Part shown: positions 25,928 to 35,104 of the stretch, one piece after another | Numbering within the stretch: the stretch's first letter is position 1 | Layout: each line of letters opens with the position of its first letter | NCBI GenBank assembly: GCA_964538455.1 | Contig: CAZIDZ010000003.1 | Location: forward strand, 152,171-216,170 | DNA length: 64,000 bases | From: JAZDLX01 sp964538455 | Lineage (GTDB): Bacteria; Electryoneota; Electryoneia; Electryoneales; Electryoneaceae | Direction: 5' to 3' | Position numbers and translations under genes: made by a program | The notes under the pieces: model-generated | What the model was told of the DNA's origin: nothing | Seen by the model: only the letters and a program-made list of their open reading frames with translations | The model's database searches: none

Positions 25928-27145
25928 TCAGCCAAGCTCGTCGAATGAGTCTTTGCGGAAGAACTGTTTCAGATTCAAATGGTCAAATACATACCTGACT
26001 TGATCATATTTCTCTCGATTTCCGTCCTTCAGGTTGTTGACCCATTCCACGAAAGAAACGACCGTGTAAATAATCAGAAAACCGAGCATCACAAATGCGA
26101 TCACAATCAGAGCGCGTTTCGGTCGGATCCGTTTATCCGGCACCTGCCCCCAGTCAAGCACGTACACGTTGCTGTTTTCGCGAAGTTCTGAAATTCGTGC
26201 TTGCTCGTATTGCGGCAATAGGAACTGCAGTATCACGGTTTGCAGGTCTAGCTCGCGCTCCATGTGGTAATAGCGCACACCGACTTCGGGAGCGACATCC
26301 AGAGTGAGGATATAATCTGTCGCACGCTTGTCACTCTGTTCCGTGACACGATCGAGTTCCCCGCGCAACGCTTTCACACGTTCACGGAGCAGCGAGATGT
26401 CGGTCGTGTTCTGCGGGAGGGTCTGTTCCATGACTTTCAGGTTTACTTCCGCGATTACGAGACTCTTATAGATTTCCGTTGCGGCTTCAACCGCGGCATG
26501 GACCTGATCCTCAACGGAAACAACGCCTGTCTTTTTCTGAAAAGCGATGAATTCATCTTCCAGCTTATGAATGTCGTCATAGGTCTCGTCGACGCGCCTG
26601 CCGATATATTCACGTTGGTTTTTCGCTTGGGAGTGGATCACATCGACATAATGATCCTGCATCCAATTGACGATGAAATTGACCGTATTGGCCGCAAGTT
26701 CGGGTGTCTTTTCATCGACAGAAATCGAAATGCTGCCCTGCTCCGTAAACTCCCATCGAACCAGTTTTTCGTAGATTTTATACCCCTCCATCCGCGATTT
26801 CGCCTTGTGATTCTTAGTCCAATCGAATTTGTCTATCACGGCGTCCCGCAGGTTTCGGCTCTCAAGGATCGCCATTGCTAGGTACGATTCATTGCCCATC
26901 GCTCCGGGAACGCCAATCGCTCCCAATCCCAATCCTGGCAGCAAGGAGCTCAATCCTGTTTGCTCCGCTGGCGGCGGCAGAACCAGAGCTTCACTTCTGA
27001 ACCACTGCTGCGCCAGCAGTGCGTAAACGACGGAAGCGGCGGCGACAAGAGCAAGGAAAAGGATAAAGGTCCGTCTCCACCGGATGATACGTGCGAGGTG
27101 ATCCCAGAGTGTGACCCTGTTCTCTTCCGCTTCACGGGACTGCAT
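25928..27145 (-). CDS. Chain-length determinant (Wzz/PCP-family) protein
   Basis: 405 residues from the ATG at 27145, five bases after GGAG; a GTG six bases earlier overlaps that Shine-Dalgarno. N-terminal helix TFILFLALVAAASVVYALLA, a periplasmic alpha/beta base domain, long coiled coil from ~190 to 320 (TYDDIHKLEDEFIAFQKKTG, LLRERVKALRGELDRVTEQ), then a second membrane helix (ALIVIAFVMLGFLIIYTVVS) preceded by PDKRIRPKR, the Pro-rich motif typical of Wzz. There is no C-terminal tyrosine-kinase domain. It sets the modal length of the polymer made by the Wzy-like protein encoded next. It is the first gene of the minus-strand operon. Confidence 0.9.
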   Translation of the reverse strand: MQSREAEENRVTLWDHLARIIRWRRTFILFLALVAAASVVYALLAQQWFRSEALVLPPPAEQTGLSSLLPGLGLGAIGVPGAMGNESYLAMAILESRNLRDAVIDKFDWTKNHKAKSRMEGYKIYEKLVRWEFTEQGSISISVDEKTPELAANTVNFIVNWMQDHYVDVIHSQAKNQREYIGRRVDETYDDIHKLEDEFIAFQKKTGVVSVEDQVHAAVEAATEIYKSLVIAEVNLKVMEQTLPQNTTDISLLRERVKALRGELDRVTEQSDKRATDYILTLDVAPEVGVRYYHMERELDLQTVILQFLLPQYEQARISELRENSNVYVLDWGQVPDKRIRPKRALIVIAFVMLGFLIIYTVVSFVEWVNNLKDGNREKYDQVRYVFDHLNLKQFFRKDSFDELG

Positions 27146-27214
27146 CTTCACTCCAATTACGAGGATAAGCTGTCGTTGTGATCCTATCTTTCATCCAGCT
27201 TGCAAAGGTAAACC

Positions 27215-27241
27215 TTGCCCCTGCTGGACGCAAGGTATACT
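27215..27241 (+). promoter_or_regulatory. Possible promoter for the wzx-like gene
   Basis: TTGCCC at 27215-27220 and TATACT at 27236-27241 with a 15-base spacer, which is shorter than the ideal 17. It lies in the 176-base gap between divergent wzz- and wzx-like genes. Only a candidate. Confidence 0.3.
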
Positions 27242-27321
27242 TTTGCTGCTGCCGCCGGGAGTATGCTGTTTAGGTTATTGATATTAAAGCGTATTAAGAG
27301 TGCATTTGAACGGACACGCCG

Positions 27322-28839
27322 GTGAACAAGACTAAAAAACAGCCTGCTCCTGTAAGCACGCTAGCCAGGGGAATCGCCTTCCTTTCCGGGGGTATGTTTC
27401 TCTCCTTTCTCCTCTCGTTTTTCTCCGCCCCGATTACTTCACGCCTGTTTCCGCCCCAGGCGTTTGGCCTGGCGGCGCTCTTCGCTTCCTTCGGTACGAT
27501 TGTGGGTCCGATCGCCGCGCTAAGATATGACAAGGCAATCCTGCTGCCCAAAGAAGGCCGCGATGCCTCGCAGCTATTCGTCCTCTCTCTGTTCTGGATT
27601 GCCATCGTTTCGGTCCTGCTGTTTTTCGGCGTCTATCATTGGGGCCCAGCCATCCTTCAACGGCTACAGGCATCTTCGCTGATACGTGTCCTCTGGTGGT
27701 TCCCGCTTAGCGTAACTCTGTTTGCGCTGGCGCTGCCAATTCAGGCGTGGCTGACAAGGCGCGAAAACTACCGTGTCCTCGCCGAGCAGCGTGTGTGGAA
27801 ACAGGGAGGCCTGTCCGCTTTCGCTATCGGCGGTGGTGCTATCGGCTTTCAAAGCGGAATGCACCTCGCAGGGCTTCGCCTCCTCGGTCTGATCCTTGGC
27901 CCACTGCGGATGATCTTGTTCATGCTCCGGCATCGCGGGACTCTACCGAATGGCGTCTATCTCCGCGGCGTCGTCCAACAGATGAAACGCTACTGGAAAT
28001 TCCCGGCTTTCTCGGTGAGTGATTCCCTGCTGGAAGCCGCTGGACGCGAAGCTCCGGTGATCCTGCTTGCGTACTTTTTCAACCCGGCGATCGTCGGCTT
28101 TTATACGCGCGCAGCTGTCCTCGTGAGGATCCCTTTCCTTGTGCTCGGACTCGCGCTGGAGCAAGTGTTCTTTCAACAGGCGAGCGCTCGGCATGCGAAC
28201 GGGCAGAGTATTCGCGAACTGACCGAACGCCTGTACCGGAGTGTCATCCGCTACATGTTTCTTCCATTTGCGCTGTTGTGCCTGCTCGGCCCGGATCTCT
28301 TCCAATTCTTCCTGGGTGCGCCCTGGCGTGAGGCCGGAGTGTTCGTATCGCTTCTGGCCCCGTTTATTCTCCTCAGGCTCGTCGTCGTCCCGCTGGGCAC
28401 CCTTTACAACGTCCTCGAACGGCAGGGGGTGGGGCTGACTTTCACACTGACACTTTTCGTGGTGCAGATCGCGGCGCTGATCGCAGGCGGGAAAATCGGA
28501 AATTCACGCACGGCTTTGCTTGTCTATTCGCTCGGTGGCATCGTCGTGCTGGCGCTGCTCGGTGCCTGGTCGTTGCGCGCGGCCGAGGTCCCGCTGTTGC
28601 GTTCTATCTGGCTTCTCCTGAAATCCGCCGTTGTCAGCGGTTTGTTTCTCCTGCCCGCGCTGGTAATGCAGCTGATGCTGAAACTCTCGTTCGGTTGGGT
28701 CGCCCTCGCCGCCGCAGTCACCGTCGCGGTTTATTACACGCTTCACATCGCCAGCGATCCGGACGCTAGGAACCTGATCGAGAGTATTCGCTCTCAACTC
28801 GGAACCAACCGCGATGGCGGATTCGACATCCGGGAGTAG
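27322..28839 (+). CDS. Wzx-type polysaccharide flippase
   Basis: 505 residues, GTG start, no strong ribosome-binding site. Twelve to fourteen membrane helices. The N-terminus LARGIAFLSGGMFLSFLLSFF followed by PITSRLFPPQAFGLAALFAS is the standard entry of the MATE-like oligosaccharide flippase family. RYDKAILLP and a polar region FPAFSVSDSLLEAAGREAPV are also typical. It would turn undecaprenyl-PP-linked repeat units across the inner membrane for Wzy. It diverges from the wzz operon and ends eight bases from the convergent antiporter gene. Confidence 0.9.
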   Translation: MNKTKKQPAPVSTLARGIAFLSGGMFLSFLLSFFSAPITSRLFPPQAFGLAALFASFGTIVGPIAALRYDKAILLPKEGRDASQLFVLSLFWIAIVSVLLFFGVYHWGPAILQRLQASSLIRVLWWFPLSVTLFALALPIQAWLTRRENYRVLAEQRVWKQGGLSAFAIGGGAIGFQSGMHLAGLRLLGLILGPLRMILFMLRHRGTLPNGVYLRGVVQQMKRYWKFPAFSVSDSLLEAAGREAPVILLAYFFNPAIVGFYTRAAVLVRIPFLVLGLALEQVFFQQASARHANGQSIRELTERLYRSVIRYMFLPFALLCLLGPDLFQFFLGAPWREAGVFVSLLAPFILLRLVVVPLGTLYNVLERQGVGLTFTLTLFVVQIAALIAGGKIGNSRTALLVYSLGGIVVLALLGAWSLRAAEVPLLRSIWLLLKSAVVSGLFLLPALVMQLMLKLSFGWVALAAAVTVAVYYTLHIASDPDARNLIESIRSQLGTNRDGGFDIRE

Positions 28840-28847
28840 CGCCCCGC

Positions 28848-30524
28848 TTACCCGGGCGGCGTCCCCTGCCCGCTAGCACGGAACCAGCGCGGAAGAATCG
28901 CCAGCACCGCAACTCCGAAAATCAGGCCTACCCATGCGGGAATTCCGAGTCCGGAGGGGAGATAGCCGAAGATGAGGGCGACCGCGCCCGAGATCAGGGC
29001 GTACGGGATTTGCGTGTTCACATGGTCGATATGGTGGCAGCCGCTCGCCATCGAGGAGAGGATCGTCGTGTCGCTGATCGGGCTGCAGTGATCGCCGAAT
29101 GTCGCGCCCGCGAGCACGGCGCCGACGCCGCCCAGCAGCACCCCGTGCGCAACAGCCGCGCTGCTCCCCGCTTCCAGCGGAAGCTGGTGAGCAAGCGGTA
29201 TCGCGATCGGGATCAGGATCGCCATCGCTCCCCACGATGTCCCCGTCGAGAACGCCGTCGCGCAGGAGACGACGAAGAGCACGGCGGGGAGCAGAGCAGG
29301 GGTCAGATTTCCAGTCGCGCTGTCGATCACAAATTGCGCTGTCCCAAGCCTGCTGGTCACGTCACTCAACGACCACGCAAGCAGCAGAATCACCATCGCC
29401 GGCACCATCGAACGCAGCCCGTCGATCAATCCCTCGGATACTTCGCTCACTTTCACTCGCCCGATGGTGCCCGCGAGCAGCGCGGCGGAGAGCACCCCGA
29501 GAAACGATGAGGCGAGCAGCACGGAGGATGAATCCGCCCGGCCGAGAATCTCGAATAGTGGCGCCGGGTGCCCCAGCGCCGAACGCCCGGAGACGTACAA
29601 ACCGACGAAGGTGGCGACAATCACCAATCCAATCGGGATCAGGGCGATCGCCAGCGCGTTCAATCCCGCCGGGGTCTCCGCCTCGACCGTGGAAATCGCA
29701 TCCGCCTGACGGCTGGGATCGTTGCCCGCAACCGTCGCGCGCTCGACGGCGAGCATCGGGCCGATGTCGCGCTGCCAAAACGCCAGCGACGCCACGAGGA
29801 TCAGCGTGAAGATGCTGTACGCGCGGTAAGGGATCGCCTGCAGGAACAGCGCGTAGGCGTCGCCGATTCCCGCCAGACCAACCGAAGCGTCCCGGATCAG
29901 ACCCACTTCGAAGCCGATCCAGGTGCTGATCACCGCGATCGACGCGACAGGTGCAGCCGTCGAGTCGACGATGTACGCCAATTTCGCCCGCGAGATCCGG
30001 AGCCGGTCGGTGTAGGGGCGAAGCGTGTTGCCGACCAATAGCGTGTTTGCATAATCGTCGAAGAAGATGAACAGGCCCATCGCCCAGGAGACAAGCAGGC
30101 CGCCACGCCGCGTGTTGGAAAGTGCCCCGAGCGCTCGCACGATTCCCGCCATCGCCCCGGAGCGGGCGAGAATCCCGACCATGCCCCCAAGCATCAGGCT
30201 GAACAGTACTACGGAGGTGTGTGTCGGATTCGCCAGCGCGTTCTGCAGGAAATCCGTCGCCAAACGAACCAGCGCGCGCCCCGGTTCCGTCGGCGTCAGC
30301 AGCAGGCTCCCGACGTAAATACCCAGCAGCAGGGAACCCACCACCTCCTTTAGGATCAGCGCCAGTCCGATCGCGACGAGCGGCGGCAGGATGGACGTCC
30401 AGTGCGCGTGGGGCAGAGGGGAATCGATCGACGCCCAGGCGGCGGACACCACTCCGAAAAAGAGTGCCGCGGCGATTACGGTGCGAACCATGCCGCGTCT
30501 TTGAAATGGGTTTCTCAGCATCAT
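28848..30524 (-). CDS. NhaC-family sodium/proton antiporter
   Basis: 558 residues with about twelve membrane helices. Family sequences include LPPLVAIGLALILKEVVGSLLLG, MGLFIFFDDYANTLLVGNT (a conserved DDYAN/D pair in ion coupling), STAAPVASIAVISTWIGFE and, near the C-terminus, SWGAMAILIPIAIPL and FGDHCSPISDTTILSSMASGC. The last is a strong signature of the NhaC/YuiF group. It exports Na+ for H+ or related ions. No Shine-Dalgarno is evident at the first ATG; a downstream Met at residue 12 is an alternative start. Specificity (Na+, or malate-lactate exchange as in MleN) is not settled by sequence. Confidence 0.9.
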   Translation of the reverse strand: MMLRNPFQRRGMVRTVIAAALFFGVVSAAWASIDSPLPHAHWTSILPPLVAIGLALILKEVVGSLLLGIYVGSLLLTPTEPGRALVRLATDFLQNALANPTHTSVVLFSLMLGGMVGILARSGAMAGIVRALGALSNTRRGGLLVSWAMGLFIFFDDYANTLLVGNTLRPYTDRLRISRAKLAYIVDSTAAPVASIAVISTWIGFEVGLIRDASVGLAGIGDAYALFLQAIPYRAYSIFTLILVASLAFWQRDIGPMLAVERATVAGNDPSRQADAISTVEAETPAGLNALAIALIPIGLVIVATFVGLYVSGRSALGHPAPLFEILGRADSSSVLLASSFLGVLSAALLAGTIGRVKVSEVSEGLIDGLRSMVPAMVILLLAWSLSDVTSRLGTAQFVIDSATGNLTPALLPAVLFVVSCATAFSTGTSWGAMAILIPIAIPLAHQLPLEAGSSAAVAHGVLLGGVGAVLAGATFGDHCSPISDTTILSSMASGCHHIDHVNTQIPYALISGAVALIFGYLPSGLGIPAWVGLIFGVAVLAILPRWFRASGQGTPPG

Positions 30525-30645
30525 AAATCGCCAGCAAACTTAGGCTTTGCGCTTCGTAGAGGCAAGGGTTCGCCGCTAAGTATCGTTGCAGGGTTCCGAG
30601 GCACTGTGTATATTCACGTTCAACTTTGATCAATCCGGCGGAACC

Positions 30646-33219
30646 ATGGTCCGTACAGCGAGTTCCCCCGCCCTTGCACTGTTGCTTGCGTTGCTTCTCG
30701 CCGTGCCTGCGGCGGCCTCGCATGACTTTGCGTACCGGGCCGGGGATCCTTCCCAACCCTACATACCCCAGACCGGGTTGTTCGCTCCCACCTCGGCCAC
30801 CTGGTACAAACCGCTTTCGGGAACGTGGCACCTGCAGAGGGGAAAGGACCAATCCAGCCAGATTGTAGTTCCCGGATGCTGGCCCAGCGGCGAAGGGAAA
30901 GTAACCCTCTCGACGACGTTCCGGATCCCCCCGGAGTACCAGCAGCGGCATCTTCACCTCGTCTTCTGGGGCGCGAGGCGGCATCTGTCGGTCAAGGTGA
31001 ACGGCCGCCTTGTCGAGGCCTGGGACGCCGACTGGCCCACCTTCGACATCGAGCTTCCACGCTGGCTGCTGCAGTTCGACAAACCCAACGATCTTGAGGT
31101 CGAAATCCACGACGAGCTCAGCGCACGGCAGTCGATCCCGTTGAAACCAAAGCTGTATGATTCCGTTCCCTATTCCGGCCTCTTCTCCGACGTCGCACTG
31201 GTGGCCGGACCCCTGATCGGAGTGGAGGATCTCGATTGGGACGTGCGCTTTCGAGACGACTATTCGATCGCGGATTGGAAAATTGCCTTTTCCCTGCGCA
31301 ACCTCCGCAATCCGAATATCGATTCGGTTGTCGTACAGAAACTCTCGATTCACGCCGAGTGGGATTCTCCGGACGGCCAGACACACGGCCGCAGCGAATC
31401 CGTCCCGATCACCATCGACGCGGTCGAACGCGTCCAGGGCGAAGTGCACGGCTCCATCCAGCACCCCCAACTCTGGAATCTTGAGAAACCGATTCTGTAT
31501 TCGTTCCGCCTTGTCTTCCAGAGTGGTGACAGCGTCTGGTCCATCCCGTTCCGCTTCGGGTTGAGCGAGATCCGCTGGGCTCCCGACGGGATTTTGCTCA
31601 ACGGAAAGCGCCTCCAGATCCGCGGTGTCGATGTACGGCAGGAAACGATCGGCCGCGGCATTGCCCTCACGTCCGATGAGGTGCGCGCCGACCTGGAGAG
31701 GGTGAAAAACCTCGGCTTCAATCTCGTCCGCATCATCGGCGATCCGCCCCATCCCGCTACCGCGCGCATCTGTGACGAATTGGGCCTGCTGCTGGTGCCG
31801 CAGCTCGGGCTGCGGGGAATCCCCGAAACCATCTTCCTCTCAACGCCGTTTCACGATCGCCTCGCGAAAATGCTCACCGCTATGGTCCGCCGCGAGGGCA
31901 TGCACCCGAGCATCGCCGCCTGGGGGTTGATCAATTGGGCTCCTCCGTCCGATGCCGTCGTCGACGATATCGGCCAACTCGCGTCGAACATCTCACAGCT
32001 CGATCAGCGCCCTTTGATGGCGGGATTCGCGATCAACGGATCGCGGCAGCTCCCCGAACATGTCGTCGGGGTCGCCGAGCGATCGCCCTACCTCATTTTC
32101 AAGCCACTCGCCCCGCTGCATAACACTGCCGAGCCCTGGCTAATCGGCGGCCTCGGGGCGTTCGCGACACGCAACAGTCTCGCGGAAGACAGCATCCGCG
32201 GACAGGTTCGGCAGTCGGATGCGCTGCTCCACCAGCTCAAGGCGGCCCGCGCCATGCCCTCGGCGGGCTTTATCATCGACGCTTACGCCGACCGCCTCAG
32301 CGCCCTGCCGATGCTCATCGCCGGAGGAGAACGACTCAACAACGAAATCGCCCGCGGCCTGATGACAAGCGACCGGGAGAAGCGCATCGCCTGGCAGAAA
32401 GTCGGCGAGGCGATGGGGCAACTCCGGATCGAGGCCCCGACACTCGAGACTCCTCATCCGGAATTCCCCATCATTTTCCCGCTCGCGACGATGGCGGTCG
32501 GGGGGTTCCTGCTGCTGATGATGCGCCAGAACAATGTCTTCCGGCACAATCTGCAGCGGATGTTCGCGCACATGCACGGCTTCTTCGTTGACATTCGCGA
32601 CAAACGTTACTTCCAGTCGGGCCAGACTTTCCTCGTTGCGCTGCTCTATTCCGCGCAGCAGGCGATCATCGAGGCTGGCTGGCTGCATCACAGCCGCTCG
32701 GATTTCGGCCTGGACTACCTGCTCACCCTGGCCATCCCGTTCTTCCAGGTGAAGGCGAGGCTCGTGGAATGGGCCTGGCAGCCGCTCCAGGGGCTGCTCG
32801 CTTTCACCGTGATCAATTTCCTCGGTCTCGTGCTGCTCGCCTTGCTCGTCCGCATTGTCTCAATTCCCTTCCGCGGCTCGTTGACCATCAAGCAGACCTT
32901 CAGCCTCGTCTCCTGGGCAAGCACAAATTTTCTGCTGCTGCTTCCGCTCGGCCTGATTCACTACCGCCTGCTCGATTTCAGCTGGTTCCAGGTGACGGTG
33001 CTGATCCTGTACACAATCTTCATCTTCTGGTTCCTGGTGCGAATCGTCTCGATGATCCGGATCGGCTACCGGGTGACCGTGCAGTCGGCTTGGCTGATTT
33101 TCCTGTTCATGATCGTTGTGCTCGCGGGCACCCTGCTGGTGCTCTACCGCAGCGGGTTTGCGATGCCGGAATACATCGACTTTTACACGAACGTGATCTC
33201 GCCCTGGGTAAAGGGCTGA
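30646..33219 (+). CDS. Glycoside hydrolase family 2-like protein without catalytic glutamates, fused to a C-terminal membrane domain
   Basis: 857 residues from the ATG at 30646 (signal peptide MVRTASSPALALLLALLLAV). A jelly-roll sugar-binding domain (~30-190), an Ig-like domain (~190-330) and a TIM-barrel (~330-560) match the GH2 layout: VVPGCWPSGEGKV, GVDVRQETIGRGIALTSDEV, NLGFNLVRIIGDPP. The acid/base motif usually written NE is NW (N430-W431 in AAWGLINWAP), and the nucleophile region is GGLGA (G502) in place of TEYGA, so catalysis as a glycosidase is unlikely. From ~610 come about six membrane helices resembling a Yip1-type domain. The TIM-barrel half would face the periplasm. It probably binds glycan or is structural. 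guaB starts 21 bases downstream. Confidence 0.75.
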   Translation: MVRTASSPALALLLALLLAVPAAASHDFAYRAGDPSQPYIPQTGLFAPTSATWYKPLSGTWHLQRGKDQSSQIVVPGCWPSGEGKVTLSTTFRIPPEYQQRHLHLVFWGARRHLSVKVNGRLVEAWDADWPTFDIELPRWLLQFDKPNDLEVEIHDELSARQSIPLKPKLYDSVPYSGLFSDVALVAGPLIGVEDLDWDVRFRDDYSIADWKIAFSLRNLRNPNIDSVVVQKLSIHAEWDSPDGQTHGRSESVPITIDAVERVQGEVHGSIQHPQLWNLEKPILYSFRLVFQSGDSVWSIPFRFGLSEIRWAPDGILLNGKRLQIRGVDVRQETIGRGIALTSDEVRADLERVKNLGFNLVRIIGDPPHPATARICDELGLLLVPQLGLRGIPETIFLSTPFHDRLAKMLTAMVRREGMHPSIAAWGLINWAPPSDAVVDDIGQLASNISQLDQRPLMAGFAINGSRQLPEHVVGVAERSPYLIFKPLAPLHNTAEPWLIGGLGAFATRNSLAEDSIRGQVRQSDALLHQLKAARAMPSAGFIIDAYADRLSALPMLIAGGERLNNEIARGLMTSDREKRIAWQKVGEAMGQLRIEAPTLETPHPEFPIIFPLATMAVGGFLLLMMRQNNVFRHNLQRMFAHMHGFFVDIRDKRYFQSGQTFLVALLYSAQQAIIEAGWLHHSRSDFGLDYLLTLAIPFFQVKARLVEWAWQPLQGLLAFTVINFLGLVLLALLVRIVSIPFRGSLTIKQTFSLVSWASTNFLLLLPLGLIHYRLLDFSWFQVTVLILYTIFIFWFLVRIVSMIRIGYRVTVQSAWLIFLFMIVVLAGTLLVLYRSGFAMPEYIDFYTNVISPWVKG

Positions 33220-33240
33220 TCCATAGAGTGGGCGGTTGAT

Positions 33241-34698
33241 ATGGCCACACTTAATGATCATCTGGCGCTGACATTCGACGATGTGTTGCTCGTCCCCGCG
33301 CGCAGCGAGGTCCTCCCGCGCGATGTCGAGTTGAGCACTCGTCTCACACGCGGCATCCGCCTGAACATGCCGCTCGTCAGCGCCGCGATGGATACCGTCA
33401 CCGAGGCCGAATTGGCGATCGCGATTGCGCGCCAGGGCGGCATCGGCATCATCCACAAGAACATGCCGCCGGAGACGCAGGCGGCCGAGGTGGATCGTGT
33501 CAAACGGTCCGAGAGCGCGGTGATCGAAAAACCGATCACCCTCGCGTCCAACCGTCCCCTCGGCGAAGCGCTCGTGACCATGAGGCGCTACGGCATCAGC
33601 GGCATCCCGATCGTCGACCAGGGAAAACTGGTCGGCATCCTCACCCACCGTGACGTCCGCTTCGAGGAGAATCTGAAACAGCCGATCGCCGAGATCATGA
33701 CCCGCGAGCTGGTTACTGCGCCGGTGGGAACGAGCACTGAAGAGGCGAAAAAGATCCTCCAGAAACACCGCATCGAAAAATTGCTGCTGGTGGACAAGGC
33801 CGGAGCTCTCGCTGGACTGATTACGGTGCTCGACATCCAGAAGCAGAATCAGTTTCCCAACGCGTCGAAGGATGACGGCGGCCGCTTTCGCGTCGGCGCG
33901 GCGGTGGGCGCGAACGATTGGGAGAAACGTGTCTCCGCTCTCGTAGATGCCCGGGTGGATGTGGTCGTCGTCGACAGCGCACATGGACACAGCATCGGCA
34001 TCATCGAAGCGGTCAGGAAGATTCGCAAGAAATACCCGGATCTGCAATTGGTCGCGGGAAACGTCGTCACCGCGGAGGGAACCCGCGACCTGATCGAAGC
34101 GGGGGTCGATGCGGTGAAAGTGGGGGTGGGACCGGGTAGCATTTGCACCACGCGCGTCGTCGCCGGTGTCGGCATTCCCCAGATCAGCGCGGTAATGGCG
34201 TGCGCGGAAGAAGCCGACAAGCATGACGTCCCGGTCATCGCGGATGGCGGTGTCAAGTACTCCGGGGATATCGCCAAGGCAATCGCCGCCGGAGCCAGCA
34301 CGGTGATGATCGGGTCCCTGTTCGCCGGAATGGCGGAGAGTCCCGGCGAGCGCATTCTCTTCGACGGACGCGCGTTCAAGGTCTTCCACGGCATGGGAAG
34401 CCTCGCCGCAATGCCCAAGGGATCGAAGGATCGTTACTTCCAGGAGGATGAGCACGAACCCAACAAGCTCGTCCCCGAGGGAATCGAGGGACGGGTCCCG
34501 TATCGTGGGGAGCTGGCCGACACCGTGTTCCAGCTGCTCGGCGGCGTCAGGGCCGCGATGGGCTATTGCGGCTGCGCGAACATCGACGCATTCCGCAAAA
34601 AAACGAAGATGGTGCGCATCACTCCGGCGGGACTGCGCGAATCCCATCCGCATGACGTTGTCATCACCCAGGAAGCTCCGAATTACTCCGCGAAGTGA
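33241..34698 (+). CDS. guaB: Inosine-5'-monophosphate dehydrogenase
   Basis: 485 residues, standard length. It oxidises IMP to XMP with NAD+, the committed step of GMP synthesis. N-terminus LTFDDVLLVPARSEVLPRDV, two CBS domains at ~95-210 (ITLASNRPLGEALVTM, LVTAPVGTSTEEAKKIL), catalytic loop GPGSICTTR with Cys302, the substrate segment DGGVKYSGDIAKAIAAGAS, and FHGMGSLAAMPKGSKDRYF with the flap Arg/Tyr region near VPEGIEGRVPYRG. All active-site parts are present. It follows a membrane protein with an unrelated role and ends before a strong hairpin. CBS domains suggest allosteric control by purine nucleotides. Confidence 0.98.
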   Translation: MATLNDHLALTFDDVLLVPARSEVLPRDVELSTRLTRGIRLNMPLVSAAMDTVTEAELAIAIARQGGIGIIHKNMPPETQAAEVDRVKRSESAVIEKPITLASNRPLGEALVTMRRYGISGIPIVDQGKLVGILTHRDVRFEENLKQPIAEIMTRELVTAPVGTSTEEAKKILQKHRIEKLLLVDKAGALAGLITVLDIQKQNQFPNASKDDGGRFRVGAAVGANDWEKRVSALVDARVDVVVVDSAHGHSIGIIEAVRKIRKKYPDLQLVAGNVVTAEGTRDLIEAGVDAVKVGVGPGSICTTRVVAGVGIPQISAVMACAEEADKHDVPVIADGGVKYSGDIAKAIAAGASTVMIGSLFAGMAESPGERILFDGRAFKVFHGMGSLAAMPKGSKDRYFQEDEHEPNKLVPEGIEGRVPYRGELADTVFQLLGGVRAAMGYCGCANIDAFRKKTKMVRITPAGLRESHPHDVVITQEAPNYSAK

Positions 34699-34724
34699 GC
34701 CCGCTGAAGATCTTTGAGAGAGGA

Positions 34725-34751
34725 AACGGGGAACGCAGCGCGTTCCCCGTT
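34725..34751. terminator. Bidirectional terminator between guaB and rpsT
   Basis: Perfect 12-bp stem AACGGGGAACGC, loop AGC, GCGTTCCCCGTT. It lies between convergent genes and follows both stops by about 30-40 bases. T-runs are short on either side (TTGTGT on plus, TTCCTC on minus). Confidence 0.8.
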
Positions 34752-34789
34752 GTGTACCTTACAGGTGGAAGGCGGATTCCGGAGTGGAT

Positions 34790-35047
34790 TCAGCCCTGGC
34801 GGCCGCGGACGATTTTCGCGAGACGGGACTTCTTGTCGGCGGCGCGGTTCTTGTGGATGATCCCTTTCCCGGCGGCGCGGTCGAGTACCTTCACTGCCGC
34901 CGAGAAGGTTTCGGTGGCCTGCTCGGAGCTCTCCGAGTCGCGAACCGCACGGACCGCATCCTTGATCTTCGCCCGGTATGCCCGGTTGCGGCTGCGTTCA
35001 CGATCCGACGTCCGCATCCGTTTCTCGTTTGACTTGTGCTGAGGCAT
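34790..35047 (-). CDS. rpsT: 30S ribosomal protein S20
   Basis: 85 residues, highly basic and helical, the normal size for bS20. Typical start MPQHKSNEKRMRTSDRER followed by RNRAYRAKIKDAVRAVR, and the closing GIIHKNRAADKKSRLAKI. It binds 16S rRNA at the base of the body of the small subunit. The gene stands alone on the minus strand, which is usual for rpsT, and diverges from the sirtuin gene. Confidence 0.96.
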   Translation of the reverse strand: MPQHKSNEKRMRTSDRERSRNRAYRAKIKDAVRAVRDSESSEQATETFSAAVKVLDRAAGKGIIHKNRAADKKSRLAKIVRGRQG

Positions 35048-35104
35048 CTTCGTATTCCAACTTGCAACGGCCGTTTCGTTTCAGAGGCGCAAATATAGGT
35101 CACG

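Noticed and set aside
29362..31752. Minus-strand open frame of 796 codons
   Set aside because: It runs across the antiporter gene in another frame and over the GH2-like gene on the other strand. Both real genes are well supported.
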